Source: Polytrichum commune (lineage: Eukaryota > Streptophyta > Polytrichopsida > Polytrichales > Polytrichaceae). Taken from it: a stretch of DNA of 64,000 nucleotides. Positions 13,949 to 24,314 of this stretch are shown here, in pieces. Every line of letters begins with the position of its first letter. Position 1 is the first letter of the stretch. The notes under the pieces are model-generated. The model saw only the letters and a program-made list of their open reading frames with translations. It did not search any database and was not told where the DNA came from. A program made the position numbers and the translations under genes. Location: NCBI GenBank assembly GCA_950295325.1, contig OX485805.1, forward strand, positions 57,622,758-57,686,757, read 5' to 3'.

Positions 13949-14536
13949 TCATAGACAGAGTAGCAGAAGATATAGACCCCTTCCGTTCCAAAGAGGACAA
14001 TCCCCATTCCTTCGAAATGTAGTAGCCCTTCTCCACGGGCAATGGGGCCCTGTCAGAATGCAAACTGTTGTACAAGCTCTTTGCTCGAGTTGGCTGAACT
14101 CAAATTCTGCCATTACACTTGGCTTTGTCTCTAGGAGCATGTGAGGAGTAGAGGGAATTGTTTCATCATACGTATTCCTCTCCAGCTGACAGTAGGTGAA
14201 AGCTAACTTCTCTATGTTTGCTATCTCAACCTTCCCAAAGGGATCCCTATGTGTTGGCACCCAGTAGGACGGGTTCTTGTCCAGCATTCCGAGGCTCCCA
14301 TTTTCGTGCATGTTACTTGTGTTCTCCACATTATGATATAAGGAATTTGTTGATGCCCCATAAATGCGTGGCTTGTAAGACGTCTCTTTCTTCACCAAAG
14401 GAACTACATTTCCATAATGGCCATGTCCGCATTCATCACCGGCATTCTGCACTGTATATGTGGTAATTTTAGCAGACTGCTGAAGTGGGAGGTAATTATA
14501 TGTTGGAGTGGGCATATCCAGAATAGTTGTTGTCAC
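13949..14536 (-). other. open reading frame of unknown function, probably a gene fragment
   Basis: A 195-codon minus-strand frame with ordinary, mixed composition and no domain that I recognise. From about 14075 a second minus frame (13809-14075) overlaps and continues open for 88 codons with serine-rich composition, suggesting one frameshift or an intron. It lies just beyond the 3' side of the deleted Helitron copy and near the zinc-finger exon. It may be part of the same captured or broken host gene. Confidence 0.35.
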
Positions 14537-14916
14537 CCAAACCTGGTATCAAAAGAGGACTTTTGCATTCTTGCAATCTGACCTAGTTCTTCTGGAACTG
14601 CAGAAGATTAAGAAAATTATGAGGGCTTGCAATATTTTTGCAATTCAGAGATGATGAAAAGGGCAGATGATTAAATTCTGAATATGAGAACACTGTCAAT
14701 TGTTTAAATTTTATCCATAACTCCAATCACATAATCCAAATGAGAGGCTTAAATACATTGAGAACTTCGAGCTCAACTTATTGACAAAATAAAGAATATT
14801 TTTCGCAAGAGGAAGAATAGGTATTGGATGTTGTGGAAACTCACCAATCCCTCTAGGAGAACAAAGAGTTATGACTGCATCCCAAAGGATTCCCAATTGC
14901 GACAATGTTTTCGACT

Positions 14917-15334
14917 TGATTTGAGTGGTTCATAATGGTGAGGATCATGTTGTATCAAGAAGTGGACATGGAATGAAATCTGAAGGTAGCAGTTTTCTTA
15001 CGATCTTTAGGTTTTGTCTATTTGTTGTTCTAGAGAGCATGACATAAGTTAATCCGGGTGCGAATGCGTTCCGAATATAAACAATAACTTTGGTTGATAT
15101 TGTTGCACCTTGTGATTTATGGCTGGTCATTGCATATGCTAGAACAATTGGGAATGACGCTTTGTAATAATATTGTTCATATGTGTAATTGTGTTGGAAA
15201 TTATGTCGTTTTAAGGAGATTTTGTGGCAGCACTATTTGTTCAAACCGTGGTGGACTAGTCACCAAATCAGACCCTGCAATGTTGTTTAGTCGCAAAACT
15301 CGATACTTTCTTCAATTAGAAACATTAGGGACGA
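14917..15334 (-). mobile_element. Helitron A, internally deleted copy
   Basis: Read on the minus strand, it begins at 15334 with TCGTCCCTAATGTTTCTAAT. This matches the start of the large Helitron at 54142 (TCGTCCCTAACGTTTCTAAT) for about 34 bp, each preceded by A, as expected for a Helitron 5' end. It then jumps to about 290 bp matching the last part of the helicase gene (15231-14945), ending shortly after the stop. The shared sequence with the large copy ceases near 14917; a 3' end with a hairpin and CTRR was not identified. It is uninterrupted where the large copy carries a solo LTR. Confidence 0.75.
14945..15231 (-). pseudogene. Helitron helicase C-terminal fragment (copy A)
   Basis: The minus frame encodes MTSHKSQGATIS and then NAFAPGLTYVMLSRTTNRQN, the conserved end of PIF1-like Helitron helicases (normally TGHKSQG, then ...YVALSR). 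Here the first glycine of TGHKSQG is changed. The reading ends at a stop at 14942-14944, close to the end of the other copy, so the C-terminus is natural while everything upstream is missing. Confidence 0.8.
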
Positions 15335-17100
15335 TTCTTGGATTTCTGAACTTGGGTACGAATGGATGAGCAGGAGAAATCCGGAAATTATGCGACAAGA
15401 GAGGTTGTCGTTGCAGTCCACAAAATAGTACAGGAAGTGACATGTGCCCATTTCTTATCATGAAATTAAAAATGCAGAGGGGGAGCTTCATCCTCTTCAG
15501 ATTCTTCACCACAACCTTTAATCAAACAACACCAGGACAGAGTTCTGAAATCTCTTAATGTTCTCTGCAACGTCCACTCGTCATTTTCCAGAATGGGCAG
15601 CAACCTTCAAACTGTCATGTGGCTCCTTCCCTTCCGTCACTGCCCAGGAAGTTGAGGTCACCATTAGGTTGAACCAAACATCTCATACACCTCAATGACC
15701 GCGTGCACCAAAGATGCACTGCGCAGGACAGTTTTCGGGACCAAGTTCAGAATTTTGCAGAGGTTAAACTTTGGCATGGAATAAGCTGAAGATGATCAGC
15801 GGAGAGAGATAACTTGAGACATGTGGCCACTTCTTCTCACGAAATTTAAAATAATGCAGAGAGGAGAAGCTTCATCCTCTTCAAATTCTTCATCACAACC
15901 CCTAATCCAAACAGCACTAGGACATACATGGCTCTAAATTCTCTTAACATTTTCTACAACGTGCACTCCTCAACCTTCGGAATTACCTCTTGCTCCTTCC
16001 TTCCCTTCCCTCACTGCTAGGACACGAATAACAAATATTTTGCAACTCCAGGAAGTCGAGGTCACCGTTTAGGTTAACCCAAACCGAACAAGCTCCAACC
16101 AGCACACAAACACCAAACAAAAAACGAGAAGCTCGATGTTCCCTAACCTCGAATGCTCCCCCAACGATAGAAAGCCTCGATGAAGCACGTGGAGTTAGGG
16201 TTAACATCATCATCCCAGAGACCATAGTACACTACCATACCCTTCATCTACTGCGGTAAAAAGTCTGTTACCTCCCAGTCTCCATCACAACTCTTCACAA
16301 TCCACAGCCCCTCCGCACCTAGCGCTGTCCAAGCTTGATTACACTAAAACGACATTGGGTTGCAAAAACCTCTGTACTCTCTCTCTCTACAACCCCGATC
16401 GAAAGTGTGAGTGGTAGTAACGCAGGACGATGCCCTATTCCAAACACTTACTCCCACCCACAGGCTTAATTAACTAGTACACACGAAACTTATAGCTCGG
16501 CCACATGTGAAAATTGTTTAGAGCTCGATTCCAACATGATCCGAGATGCTCAACCTAAACCTTGAGCAAGGAAAGTGTGGAATGAATTTTCCTCTCCTAC
16601 AACCCCATCTGTAGTATCCCATAAACCATAAGTGCGAAAACACCGCCACTGTGACGACACTCTTTCCGAAGATTTTTGAGTCGCGAATGTGACGATGTGA
16701 GGATGCGAGGATAGGAGTGAGACAGTCGTGCCTGGTTTTGTTTGCTTCGTTTGTCGAATTGTTCGCAACAACTAACCCCACTTCGGTGCATTGTCTGCCG
16801 ACCTCGTATGGATGGCGGACGAAAACTTAAGAATCGTTTCATAGGTTAGGTTTCTTCGAGGATTACAGGTTGCAAAACCATAAGCACACCATCATCATCA
16901 CCACCACCACAACCTGTCGGTTCCTAAAATGCACCCAACCACCAAACCAAAAAAATCGTTGGGCAAAAACGCAGGAACAAACAAGGGCGACACCCGCCCT
17001 CTTCTTCCTCCTGCTCTCGGGGCACAAAACTCGCCGCTGGGGACCCACTCTCGTAACATCCACCAGGATCATGATAACAAGTCTGCAGGGTCGACACAAA
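15335..17100. other. gene-fragment region with an internal direct repeat
   Basis: About 15440-15690 and 15838-16075 are diverged direct copies; both carry a block like gagcttcatcctcttcag, then attcttca, then ctcttaa, then aggaagt(t/c)gaggtcacc. The rest has short minus-strand frames without recognised domains. It lies between Helitron A and the kinesin exons and may be cargo of the large Helitron, whose 3' end was not found. Confidence 0.45.
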
Positions 17101-17204
17101 CTACTCATTAGAAATATGGAATACTGTTACCACTATCAGAAACTGCTTCTTCCTGAGAAGAAGTTTTATTTACAAGCGTGAACTGTTCTAAAAGTTCCAC
17201 ATAC

Positions 17205-17279
17205 CCAAGAGTTGAGAGCGACGTGTTAATATTGGCTGCCTCCTTCAATCGTTCACCTTCAGCACCCGAGTTCTTTTGT
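17205..17279 (-). pseudogene. kinesin motor exon (switch II / alpha-4 region), isolated
   Basis: A 75-bp exon is bounded by cag| and |gtatgt and encodes QKNSGAEGERLKEAANIN followed by TSLSTLG. This is the conserved kinesin motor segment that follows the DLAGSER motif. In all kinesins this segment lies N-terminal to the segment found at 17418-17468. Here it lies downstream of it on the same strand, so the order is reversed. Intact splice sites argue for genomic, not retro-, capture. Confidence 0.8.
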
Positions 17280-17417
17280 CTGCAAAGAACGTGTTGGTAG
17301 CCCATCATTGCTCGATTTAAAATTGTATTTATCAGAACAAATATTAAGGAAAACTGACCTCTGTTGAGTTTCAATGAAGATGTGTACAGGACAACCATGA
17401 ACGATAAGGATAATTAC

Positions 17418-17468
17418 CAGTTGGAAGGGTTGATATTGGCAATCATGGTTGTCTTGGACCGTAACCCT
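17418..17468 (-). pseudogene. kinesin motor exon (SKTTMIANI segment), isolated
   Basis: A 51-bp exon sits between tttag| and |gtaatt on the minus strand and encodes LRSKTTMIANINPSN, which matches the kinesin motif usually written GGNSKTTMIANISP. It lies about 35 bp from the point where homology between the two Helitron copies stops, so it may be Helitron cargo. The neighbouring motor exons that should come between this and the other kinesin segment are absent. Confidence 0.78.
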
Positions 17469-17527
17469 CTAAAAGAAGTTGAGGTGACGGGGCCGCCCTT
17501 GATTTGAATGGTTCGTAATGGTGAGAA

Positions 17528-17690
17528 TCATGTTGTGTGAAGAAGTGGGCATGGAATGAAATATGAAGGTAGCAGTTTTCTTACGATCTTTAGATTTTGC
17601 CTATTTGTTGTTCTAGAGAGCATGACATAAGTTAATCCAGGTGCGAATGCGTTCCGAATATCAACAATAACTTTGGTTGATATTGTTGCA
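17528..17690 (-). pseudogene. Helitron B helicase, C-terminal segment
   Basis: It encodes GATISTKVIVDIRNAF followed by APGLTYVMLSRTTNRQN and the natural stop. It continues directly from the segment ending at 33249: with one CAAGG copy removed, the codons read ...SQG|ATIS in frame. The YVMLSR motif is the helicase motif VI region of PIF1/Helitron helicases. It is nearly identical in protein to the copy at 14945-15231. Confidence 0.85.
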
Positions 17691-18324
17691 CCTTGTGTGA
17701 GGCCAAATCCACCACCCTTAAGCGTCCTAGTCCAGGTGATGACTTTGAGAATCACATTTATCTATTACAACATTGAACCATGTGCAAGGTAATTTTCATG
17801 TCCAAATGAACATGTATTGTCTCACTCATTGTACTTTATTAATGTTGGCCTCTTGGCTTGTGCTAGAGTTGGCTTTCTCAAGAGTCCAACCCGCGGCCGT
17901 GGCCACACATGCCTTTAAAGACATCCCCCTCGCAACCTTTGGCCTAACCTCCTTTGTCTCGTCATTGCGGGGGTCATCCACCTTCTCCATTAATAATGCA
18001 AGTGATTTATTTGCCCAATAAGATGCGAGTGTTCAAAAACACTCTTCTTACTAGTCCACCCCAATTACATTTACTAGCAAGCCACACCTCACACTACCTA
18101 GCCTAATAAGTCTAAAACTTACATATGCACTAGAATAATCTAAAATGCATAACTTGCCCTATGCTTAGTTTTAGTGATAATGTTCGATTTGAGCTAAGCT
18201 TTAGGCCCCTAAACCCATTCCTCGGTAACCCAGCTTAAACCAACCATCCAGGTTCCCTTAAAGTTGACCTTCGCTTTCACCACTTCAATGAGCTGGTCTC
18301 GGCCCTTTCGGCTACTGAGATAAC

Positions 18325-19690
18325 GAGCCTTGGGAGGCCCCTGGACTAGCAGTCCCGGCAGCAGTTGAGCCTGGGGAGGCCCTGGACTAAGCAGTCCCAG
18401 TAGCAGTTGAGCCTTGGGAGGCCCCTGGACTAGCAGTCCCGGTGTCGCGACCCTTGCTAGTTTTTCTCCACTTAGCTCAATTGCTTTCCAACTCTAGCAA
18501 GTGTCCCGAGCGCTAACCTGCACATCCCACGCACATGCATGGTTAGCTCCCAAAACCGCGGACCTTCAATCCCATATTTGGTCACCAAACCCTCCTACAC
18601 ATGCATTCGGGACTCTTTCCCCTTAGTAGGTAACCCATCGCTAAGGTGGACTTCCATCCATGGAAGTCCACTCCCTACTTGGTCATAGTGTTGCTAGGAC
18701 AACACTACAACCACCCGGAGCACATTGCCAAGTATGCTCCGGGGGGGTCGGTCGGCAAAGCCGCCTCACCCATATAAGCCTCTAGGACTTTTGGCGGGGC
18801 CCCTCCCCCACCGTCAACATCCCTTTTGTCTCTCTACCAAGAGTTGGGGCCAAGTAGACATTTTCCCTTAGCCGCTGGGTCTAGAAGCCTCCCTGCAGCT
18901 TCAGACCTTCATAACTTCCACGTGCGGTCTCTGAATCTAACAACCAACCACTCTATCGTCATCTACATTTCACGTAGATCCCTATGGACACCTCACTTGC
19001 CCTATTCGGGCAAGTATTGAGGAAGTTATGCCTGTTTAAACCTTTGCAGTCCCGGGAGCCACTCCCAGGCCCCTGCTGTTCCAGGGCGCTGTCCCGGGAC
19101 AGCATCCCACTCAAAGTGCCATATCTCCTAGCTCACACCTCAGATTGAGGTGTTCTTTAGCATTCTAGAATCGGGACGCCATAAGCTACTCATAGCTTAT
19201 GGCTTTACCCTCATGACTCCTAGTCTATGTGGGTGGGAGGCGTTCTAAACGCCCGGGGCCCTCACCCACATTAGGATCACTTGGTCCCTCTCACCAATGG
19301 CGTCACAAGTCCCGGGTGTCACTCCGGGGTCCCCCTTGTGCCCATGGTGTTGCGGGCACTCCTCATGGAGAGGTGCGCGACACCCGGCAGCAGTTGAGCC
19401 TGGGGAGGCCCTGGACTAAGCAGTCCCGGCAGCAGTTGAGCCTTGGGAGGCCCCTGGACTAAGCAGTCCCGGCAGCAGTTGAGCCTTGGGAGGCCCCTGG
19501 ACTAGCAGTCCCGGCAGTAGTTGAGCCTGGGAGGCCCTGGACTAAGCAGTCCCGGCAACAGTTGAGCCTGGGAGGCCCTAGACTAAGCAGTCCCGGCAGC
19601 AGTTGAGCCTTGGGAGGCCCCTGGACTAGCAGTCCCGACAGCAGTTGAGCCTTGGGAGGCCCCTGGACCAGCAGTCCCGGCAGCAGTTGA
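18325..19690. repeat. 42-bp GC-rich minisatellite in LTR 1, split by a solo LTR
   Basis: Units contain gcagttgagccttgggaggc and then ccctggactagcagtcccgg, repeating every 41-43 bp (for example at 18361, 18403, 19390, 19432, 19475). The array runs 18325-18442 and 19383-19690 around the inserted LTR. Any open frames across it come from the repeat itself. Confidence 0.9.
18443..19382 (+). mobile_element. solo LTR, family B, copy 1
   Basis: The 940-bp sequence starts TGTCGCGACCC and ends GTGCGCGACA, with the TG...CA and short inverted ends usual for LTRs. It is flanked by a perfect CCCGG duplication (18438-18442 and 19383-19387) inside the 42-bp array. A TATA-like catataagcc lies near 18770. It is homologous throughout to 35357-36334, which has a different target duplication, so the two are separate insertions. 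Confidence 0.9.
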
Positions 19691-20138
19691 TGAAATCAAC
19701 ACCAAACTAATTTCAACTCTAGTGCTTAATCAATTGCTCATCTAAGCCTCTTAACTAATGAATGCACACCTCCCACTAAATTAATCCAATCTAACCACTA
19801 CTCATGAGCTTAGTCCAATGACTCTAAGCTTCCCCTACTCATAAGAGGGATTAACTTCCTAACTTCACTATAACTAACTAATCCACACATAAGCCTCAAA
19901 CTCTAAGAGCTCGCTCCCCTTGAGAGGATTTGAGAGGGAGAGCTTAACTACTTAACTTCACTAAAACTAATGACCCACACACATGGCTCAAGCTCTTAAG
20001 AACTTGCTCCCTTGAAAGCGCTTGATGGAGAGAGTTGTAAATGAGAGAGAAAACACCTTAAGTAGCAAAGAGGGAGAGAGGGAGAGAGGGAGAGAGAGGT
20101 GAGGATAGGGTGAGAGGATTAGCACCTCCAATCACAAT

Positions 20139-20149
20139 CCCTTAACCTT
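20139..20149 (+). repeat. left target-site duplication of the MULE
   Basis: CCCTTAACCTT occurs here and at 32919-32929. The core CTTAACCTT (20141-20149 and 32921-32929) is a 9-bp duplication, the size usual for MULEs; the two extra C may be shared by chance with the element end. Confidence 0.85.
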
Positions 20150-20225
20150 GGGCGTTGCTAGGGCATGAGCGTAGAGCGTAGAGCGTAGAGCGTAGATTTT
20201 CTGAGTTTCGAGCGGAGAGATTTTA
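20150..20225 (+). repeat. left terminal inverted repeat of the MULE with heptamer array
   Basis: After GGGCGTTGCTAGG comes GCAT and four tandem GAGCGTA heptamers (20167-20194). Downstream, CGAGCGGAGAGATT (near 20210) recurs at the right end in the same, not inverted, orientation. Heptamer arrays at transposon ends commonly serve as transposase-binding sites; this is inference here. Confidence 0.85.
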
Positions 20226-20269
20226 TTTTTAGTAATAAAATTTCCAAAAATAAAATATTATTATTTTAA

Positions 20270-20497
20270 ATGGTATATTCCTTAAAATATTCGAATTTTT
20301 TATCCTTATGGCCGTGGAATTTAGTACCCATAACCGTGCAAAATGGGTTTGACATATGGAAAAAATTTATATGTGACCGAGTTTTGGAGGAAATAGATGA
20401 CTTCATTGAAGAGAACTACAAGGACACATGTTCACGGAAGAGCACAAGTGAAGGACAAGTACAAGTTAATGATGAAAACATAAAATTTAAAAGCTAA
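20270..20497 (+). other. 75-codon open frame between the MULE left end and the transposase
   Basis: The frame contains NGFDIWKKFI and an acidic part (RVLEEIDDFIEENYKD). I recognise no domain. It lies where the missing last exon(s) of the transposase would be expected but on the opposite strand. It may be chance or an inverted remnant. Confidence 0.25.
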
Positions 20498-20590
20498 AGA
20501 TTTGATATTGTTTAGATACTACATTAGACGCAGAGATAAGAGTGCAAACTTAAAGAATTAAAAAATTTGAATGAAAAAGTGCATACTTAC

Positions 20591-22702
20591 CAGTTCCATG
20601 AATCCACCCCACTGCCTATATCGGAAATGCCAAAACGCTAGCCAGTGGTTCAAATGGTGGAGGCCAGCGTCAGAGGTCGCACCCGAAGATGTCCACCAAG
20701 CTTTGATTGCCAAGTAACGTGTTTCAGCCTCTGCCACAGACCGTGCATCTTTGTATTGCATACATAATTTCTTGTGTTGATCTTGCAATTCGTGCACGAT
20801 GTATTGTTTGGTGTGTTTTTCTAGGGATTGCGCCCAATGGAAATAACACGTTCGCTCGCAGCCTTCCATGGGTATCTTTGGGTCTCCGGATCCGTAGATG
20901 ATGCGCACAGCGTTCCAATTGGCTTGCGCACTATCAGCCATGAAACCTTTGAACTGGGGCTTGTGTATTCCATGCCTACCCATGACATGGTTAAGGTTCT
21001 TCCAGAAAACGAGTTGAGCATCTTTGTCCTCAGACTGGAAATCACAGCAAGCAATGGTGAGTACACGTTGGTAAGAGGAGTCGTACACGTGGCAGGCCAT
21101 GGTGGTCCAGTTGGCAACTCGTTTGACGTGGTCAAACATCATCCAGGAGTGCTCTAAATCGCCACTAGGTTGCATTCGGCGGACAAGGTCAACACCGCTG
21201 CCAGGTCCCACCTCGGACATCTTGAATATGAAGACCTTGTCGGAGTCGTCACCTTGGCCTGGAAACATGTTTCGTTGCACGTAGGCCCAGTTGCTCAACC
21301 CTCTGAGCTTAGTGATGCCATCAAGAACGCCATATCTGCGCAAATACTTAAAACTGTAGACACGGTTTTTTAAGTTAGGGGAATTGAGCTCCTTGTAGCA
21401 TTGGAAGATAGGCTCTAGCTGTTCTAGAGAAAATAAGGTGGGAGGGTCGTCTTCTTCGCGGAGCAAGACGTTACCTAAAACATCCTTGCTAGTTTCCAAG
21501 ACTATTTTGGAAATGGTAGCCTGCGGGTTGCGCTCAACATGTTGTTCGATAAAATCGTCGATTATCTTCCGCGTGCCCCTATAGTCTCCTACCTTGACAG
21601 GATGCTTATGGTTGCCTACATGGACGCAAGCACGCTCTTGCGTATCATCTCCAAAAACGTAAAAGATTTTTGCATCACAAGAGGCTACACAAACAGGAGG
21701 TTCTTTACAGATCTTACAGACTAATGTTGAAGTTGGAGGTGGAGCGTCTGCAACAGGGAAGGCATCTTTGGAAGAACCTTCGAACTCGACCTCGTTCACT
21801 CCATATGCGCGTTCAGGCCGTTGCAGAAACCCACATTTGGGATTGTGGCATTGAAGATGACCTACACAGTTAGACGACCGGAATGACAACCCCAGCGTGT
21901 TACTGATGTTAGTAGTCATAGTCTTTGTCCATATATGGCCATCGTAACGTTTGTCCATACCTTCCATAGATTTAGCATTCTTATGGACTGCAGATGGAAG
22001 GGTGGGAGGAAGAATGAAGATTACATCCCCATTGAACGACGGTGGCAGGAAATCTACGTTCTCAGTATAGATGGAATCATAATTCATTTTCTTAAGAACT
22101 GACTTGCTTCCAGGCATACTACCTAGGGAACGAAGGGAGGGAAGAATGTTTATCAGTTTTGTAGTTTGCGAAGGTATAAGGAAAGGAGTAGTCCTACGTG
22201 AATCTTGAGAAGAGGAGGGAGATGGACGCTTAGCACTAGACCGGATTGATGGATGGGAAGGCCTCCCCTCATCATCAGAAGAATCAGACAAATCAATGCT
22301 AACGCGGAGACCTGGCTCGATCTTGACACGAGATAGTAAGGGGGCTTCAGTGCACAGTGTAGAGGAACTGCAAGGAGTGAGGAGGACTGTAGTAGCGTTC
22401 ATGGACTCTGACAAGCCAAAGACGCGATACTTTCCGGGCTTGAGTTTCCAAACGCGAGCATTATTGTCTAACGTTACGGCCTGGACGTATAAGGAATAAA
22501 TGACATTTTGAGTTTCCGGATTGACAACATCTGTTTCTAACCACAAGCTATCAGCATCGAAACCAAAACGAATGGATAGCCACTGGGGAGTGAGATCAGC
22601 GGTTCCATCAGGGCCAGGAGGTATGCATGTAGGGATAAGAGATCCAAGAGAAACAAGTTCGATGACATCGACGAGTGGAGGTTGGACAGCAGCGGAAGAC
22701 AT
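20591..22702 (-). CDS. MULE-type transposase with GCM/WRKY-like zinc cluster, 3' end missing
   Basis: The chosen ATG at 22702 (MSSAAVQPPLVDVIELVSL) lies about 70 bp after a TATA-like TATATAT on the minus strand; the frame is open 36 codons further upstream. A serine-rich, acidic linker precedes a Cys/His cluster at about residues 280-390: CHNPKC, then CKICKEPPVC and ACVHVGNHKH, a pattern like the WRKY-GCM1 zinc fold often fused to MULE transposases. The RNase-H-like core follows, with MMFDHVKRVANW, SEDKDAQ, FMADSAQANWNAV (near 587) and CYFHWAQSLEKH (near 620). It would cut and join the element ends. The frame reaches a consensus donor (ctg|gtaagt) at 20591, yet only about 440 bp remain before the terminal repeat and no acceptor exon was recognised, so this copy is probably truncated. 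Confidence 0.8.
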
Positions 22703-22895
22703 TGAGAAACAATTTGACAATGCTATGTGAGAAGGAATTTGCAAAAGGGGGATCGAAAAGAAACAATGGGATATATACATGAGAGGTTGATGAAGACGTT
22801 GGACATCCAAGACATGTACAGAATGTAGTCAGAAAATGTTTGGTTAATCATGAGAAATATTAATAATCTGTATAAACAGTAGTGTGAACAATACA

Positions 22896-23333
22896 TCATG
22901 GAGTGGGAGACGAAAATGGGGCCTTTGCCATATGGGGCCCTTTGCCATATTTATCATTGTCATGTTTATGACAATGATCAATTCCTAAACTACGAACTGC
23001 AGTGCATCCTGCGCAATCGAGTTTCTGACCTTTGGCACTCCTCAATATGGATCTAGAGTAAGTGCCAGGTTTAATAACCCCTGCTCTAGAATAGGGATGA
23101 ATCTTGAAAGTAGACTTGTTCTGTATCAGTAATGCATCAACTGCCTGCAAAGATGGAGTCTGTGGTTGAGGAGTGGGAACCACGACCGCAGGAGTAACTG
23201 AGCAGTCAGGTGGGTTGGCATTCTTCATGTTCTTGACGTCTGCAGAACCATCGATGGACAACGTTGTGTGAATTTGAGATGAACTAGAAGCACCTAATGG
23301 AGCAAGGCTTGGGAGACGTGAGTTAGTACCCAT
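22896..23333 (-). CDS. small MULE-borne protein with Cys/His tail, unknown function
   Basis: The 145-codon ORF has its ATG at 23333, about 55 bp downstream of a minus-strand TATATAA (23388-23394), which supports this start. The N-terminal two thirds are serine-, threonine- and proline-rich. The C-terminal part has LDCAGCTAVRSLGIDHCHKH, a CxxC...HCHKH cluster that could bind a metal. The codons for HCHKHDND contain a perfect 11-bp hairpin (22953-22978, loop gttt). It is collinear with and just upstream of the transposase gene, so it may be a helper protein or a first exon. No family was recognised. Confidence 0.5.
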   Translation of the reverse strand: MGTNSRLPSLAPLGASSSSQIHTTLSIDGSADVKNMKNANPPDCSVTPAVVVPTPQPQTPSLQAVDALLIQNKSTFKIHPYSRAGVIKPGTYSRSILRSAKGQKLDCAGCTAVRSLGIDHCHKHDNDKYGKGPHMAKAPFSSPTP

Positions 23334-23387
23334 TGGAGAAGATATTGATGAGATGACATGAAGGAAAAGGGTAGCAATAATCGGGTA

Positions 23388-23860
23388 TTATATACAATTT
23401 GGGTTGACAACAATACCCGAATAATTGACAACTTATTAGATCAATTAATAGTCAATATTTATTCATGTAAATTCTGGACAACATGTTTCATGTAGGATTA
23501 GAATGTACTCCAGTAATAGTCATTACTTCCTGACCACCAAATATGATACATGTCAGTATAGACTAATTTTTATACGCACCCAAAAATAACCCAATATATG
23601 CTATGCCGAAATGCTGAAGTTAAACCCTAAAGGTGTCTGTACCTTAAATGGAAAAACATGACAATTCAAAAATTTCTGGAGGCCGACATTGTCAGGGGAG
23701 ATGCGTAAATATATAGACAAATTCGAAATAGATTAGTAATTGATGTCAGTGTTGTAAGATATCTAATCTCGGATTCCGCGTTTTTATTAAACGCGGGATT
23801 ATAACTCGATGACATAGCTTGCTAGAAATTAAATATAAAGGAAAGGGATTCGGAGGACTA
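23388..23860. promoter_or_regulatory. divergent promoter region with palindrome
   Basis: Between the two diverging gene sets are a minus-strand TATATAA at 23388-23394 and a plus-strand aatataaagg near 23832. A stem of ATTCCGCGTTT and AAACGCGGGAT (23773-23799, loop ttatt, one mismatch) lies between them. The TATA spacing to the starts at 23333 (about 55 bp) and 23949 (about 115 bp) is plausible for core promoters. The palindrome could be an operator-like protein site; this is inference. Confidence 0.5.
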
Positions 23861-23948
23861 GGTCATTCAAATACAAGTTGTGTTGTAGTTGGGTTAGGGT
23901 GTTATTGTTGTTTTACAAATTTGTGTTCATTGATCGAAGTATCCAACC

Positions 23949-24314
23949 ATGGAGGCTACGAGTAGTAAAACAAACAAAGTGAATGAGGTAGGGCGGGGGA
24001 GGAAGAAGAAGAGAGGTGGTATAAAATTTAGTGGGGCCAAGGCTTTGCGACGGAACGCGTTGCGGAAGAGGGATGCCCCGGGTTCTTGCGAAGACGATCG
24101 AATAGTAGATGAAGAAGATAAGAACGATGAGGACGAGCCAGGAATGTTCAGAAAGACTATCACGATGCAGCCGTTGAACTTGGATGCAGTTGTAGAAAAT
24201 GTTGATGGTGAAGAAGAAGACGATGGAGGGGAAAAGGACAATGCAATCGAAGAGCAAGAATGTAGAAGGCCCTCATCATCGAGGAGTGATTATGGGATTC
24301 GAAAACGACAGTGA
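23949..24314 (+). CDS. small charged MULE-borne protein, unknown function
   Basis: The 121-codon ORF starts at an ATG about 115 bp after a TATA-like box. Residues 15-45 are strongly basic (GRGRKKKRGGIKF, then ALRRNALRKR), like a nuclear or nucleic-acid-binding tail. Residues 50-110 are strongly acidic (DEEDKNDEDE, then GEEEDDGGEKD). No domain is recognised. In the next frame the sequence stays open past the stop to a good splice donor (MGFENDSDEEGIDKV|gtaagt, near 24337). One frameshift may therefore separate this from a first exon of the downstream ParB-methyltransferase-like gene. Confidence 0.5.
   Translation: MEATSSKTNKVNEVGRGRKKKRGGIKFSGAKALRRNALRKRDAPGSCEDDRIVDEEDKNDEDEPGMFRKTITMQPLNLDAVVENVDGEEEDDGGEKDNAIEEQECRRPSSSRSDYGIRKRQ

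Noticed and set aside
16863..17181. Overlapping frames of 80-100 codons on both strands
   Set aside because: No recognised domain and mutual overlap; no splice or promoter evidence favours one.
18325..19690. Regularly spaced 42-bp GC-rich repeats as a CRISPR or regulatory array
   Set aside because: There are no spacers; it is a head-to-tail minisatellite interrupted by one solo LTR.
20270..20497. The 75-codon frame as the missing transposase C-terminus
   Set aside because: It is on the opposite strand and shows no transposase motif; kept only as an unexplained frame.
23913..24257. Minus-strand frames rich in Ser/Phe opposite 23949-24314
   Set aside because: They are the complement of the basic/acidic plus-strand frame, lack support, and contradict the promoter layout.
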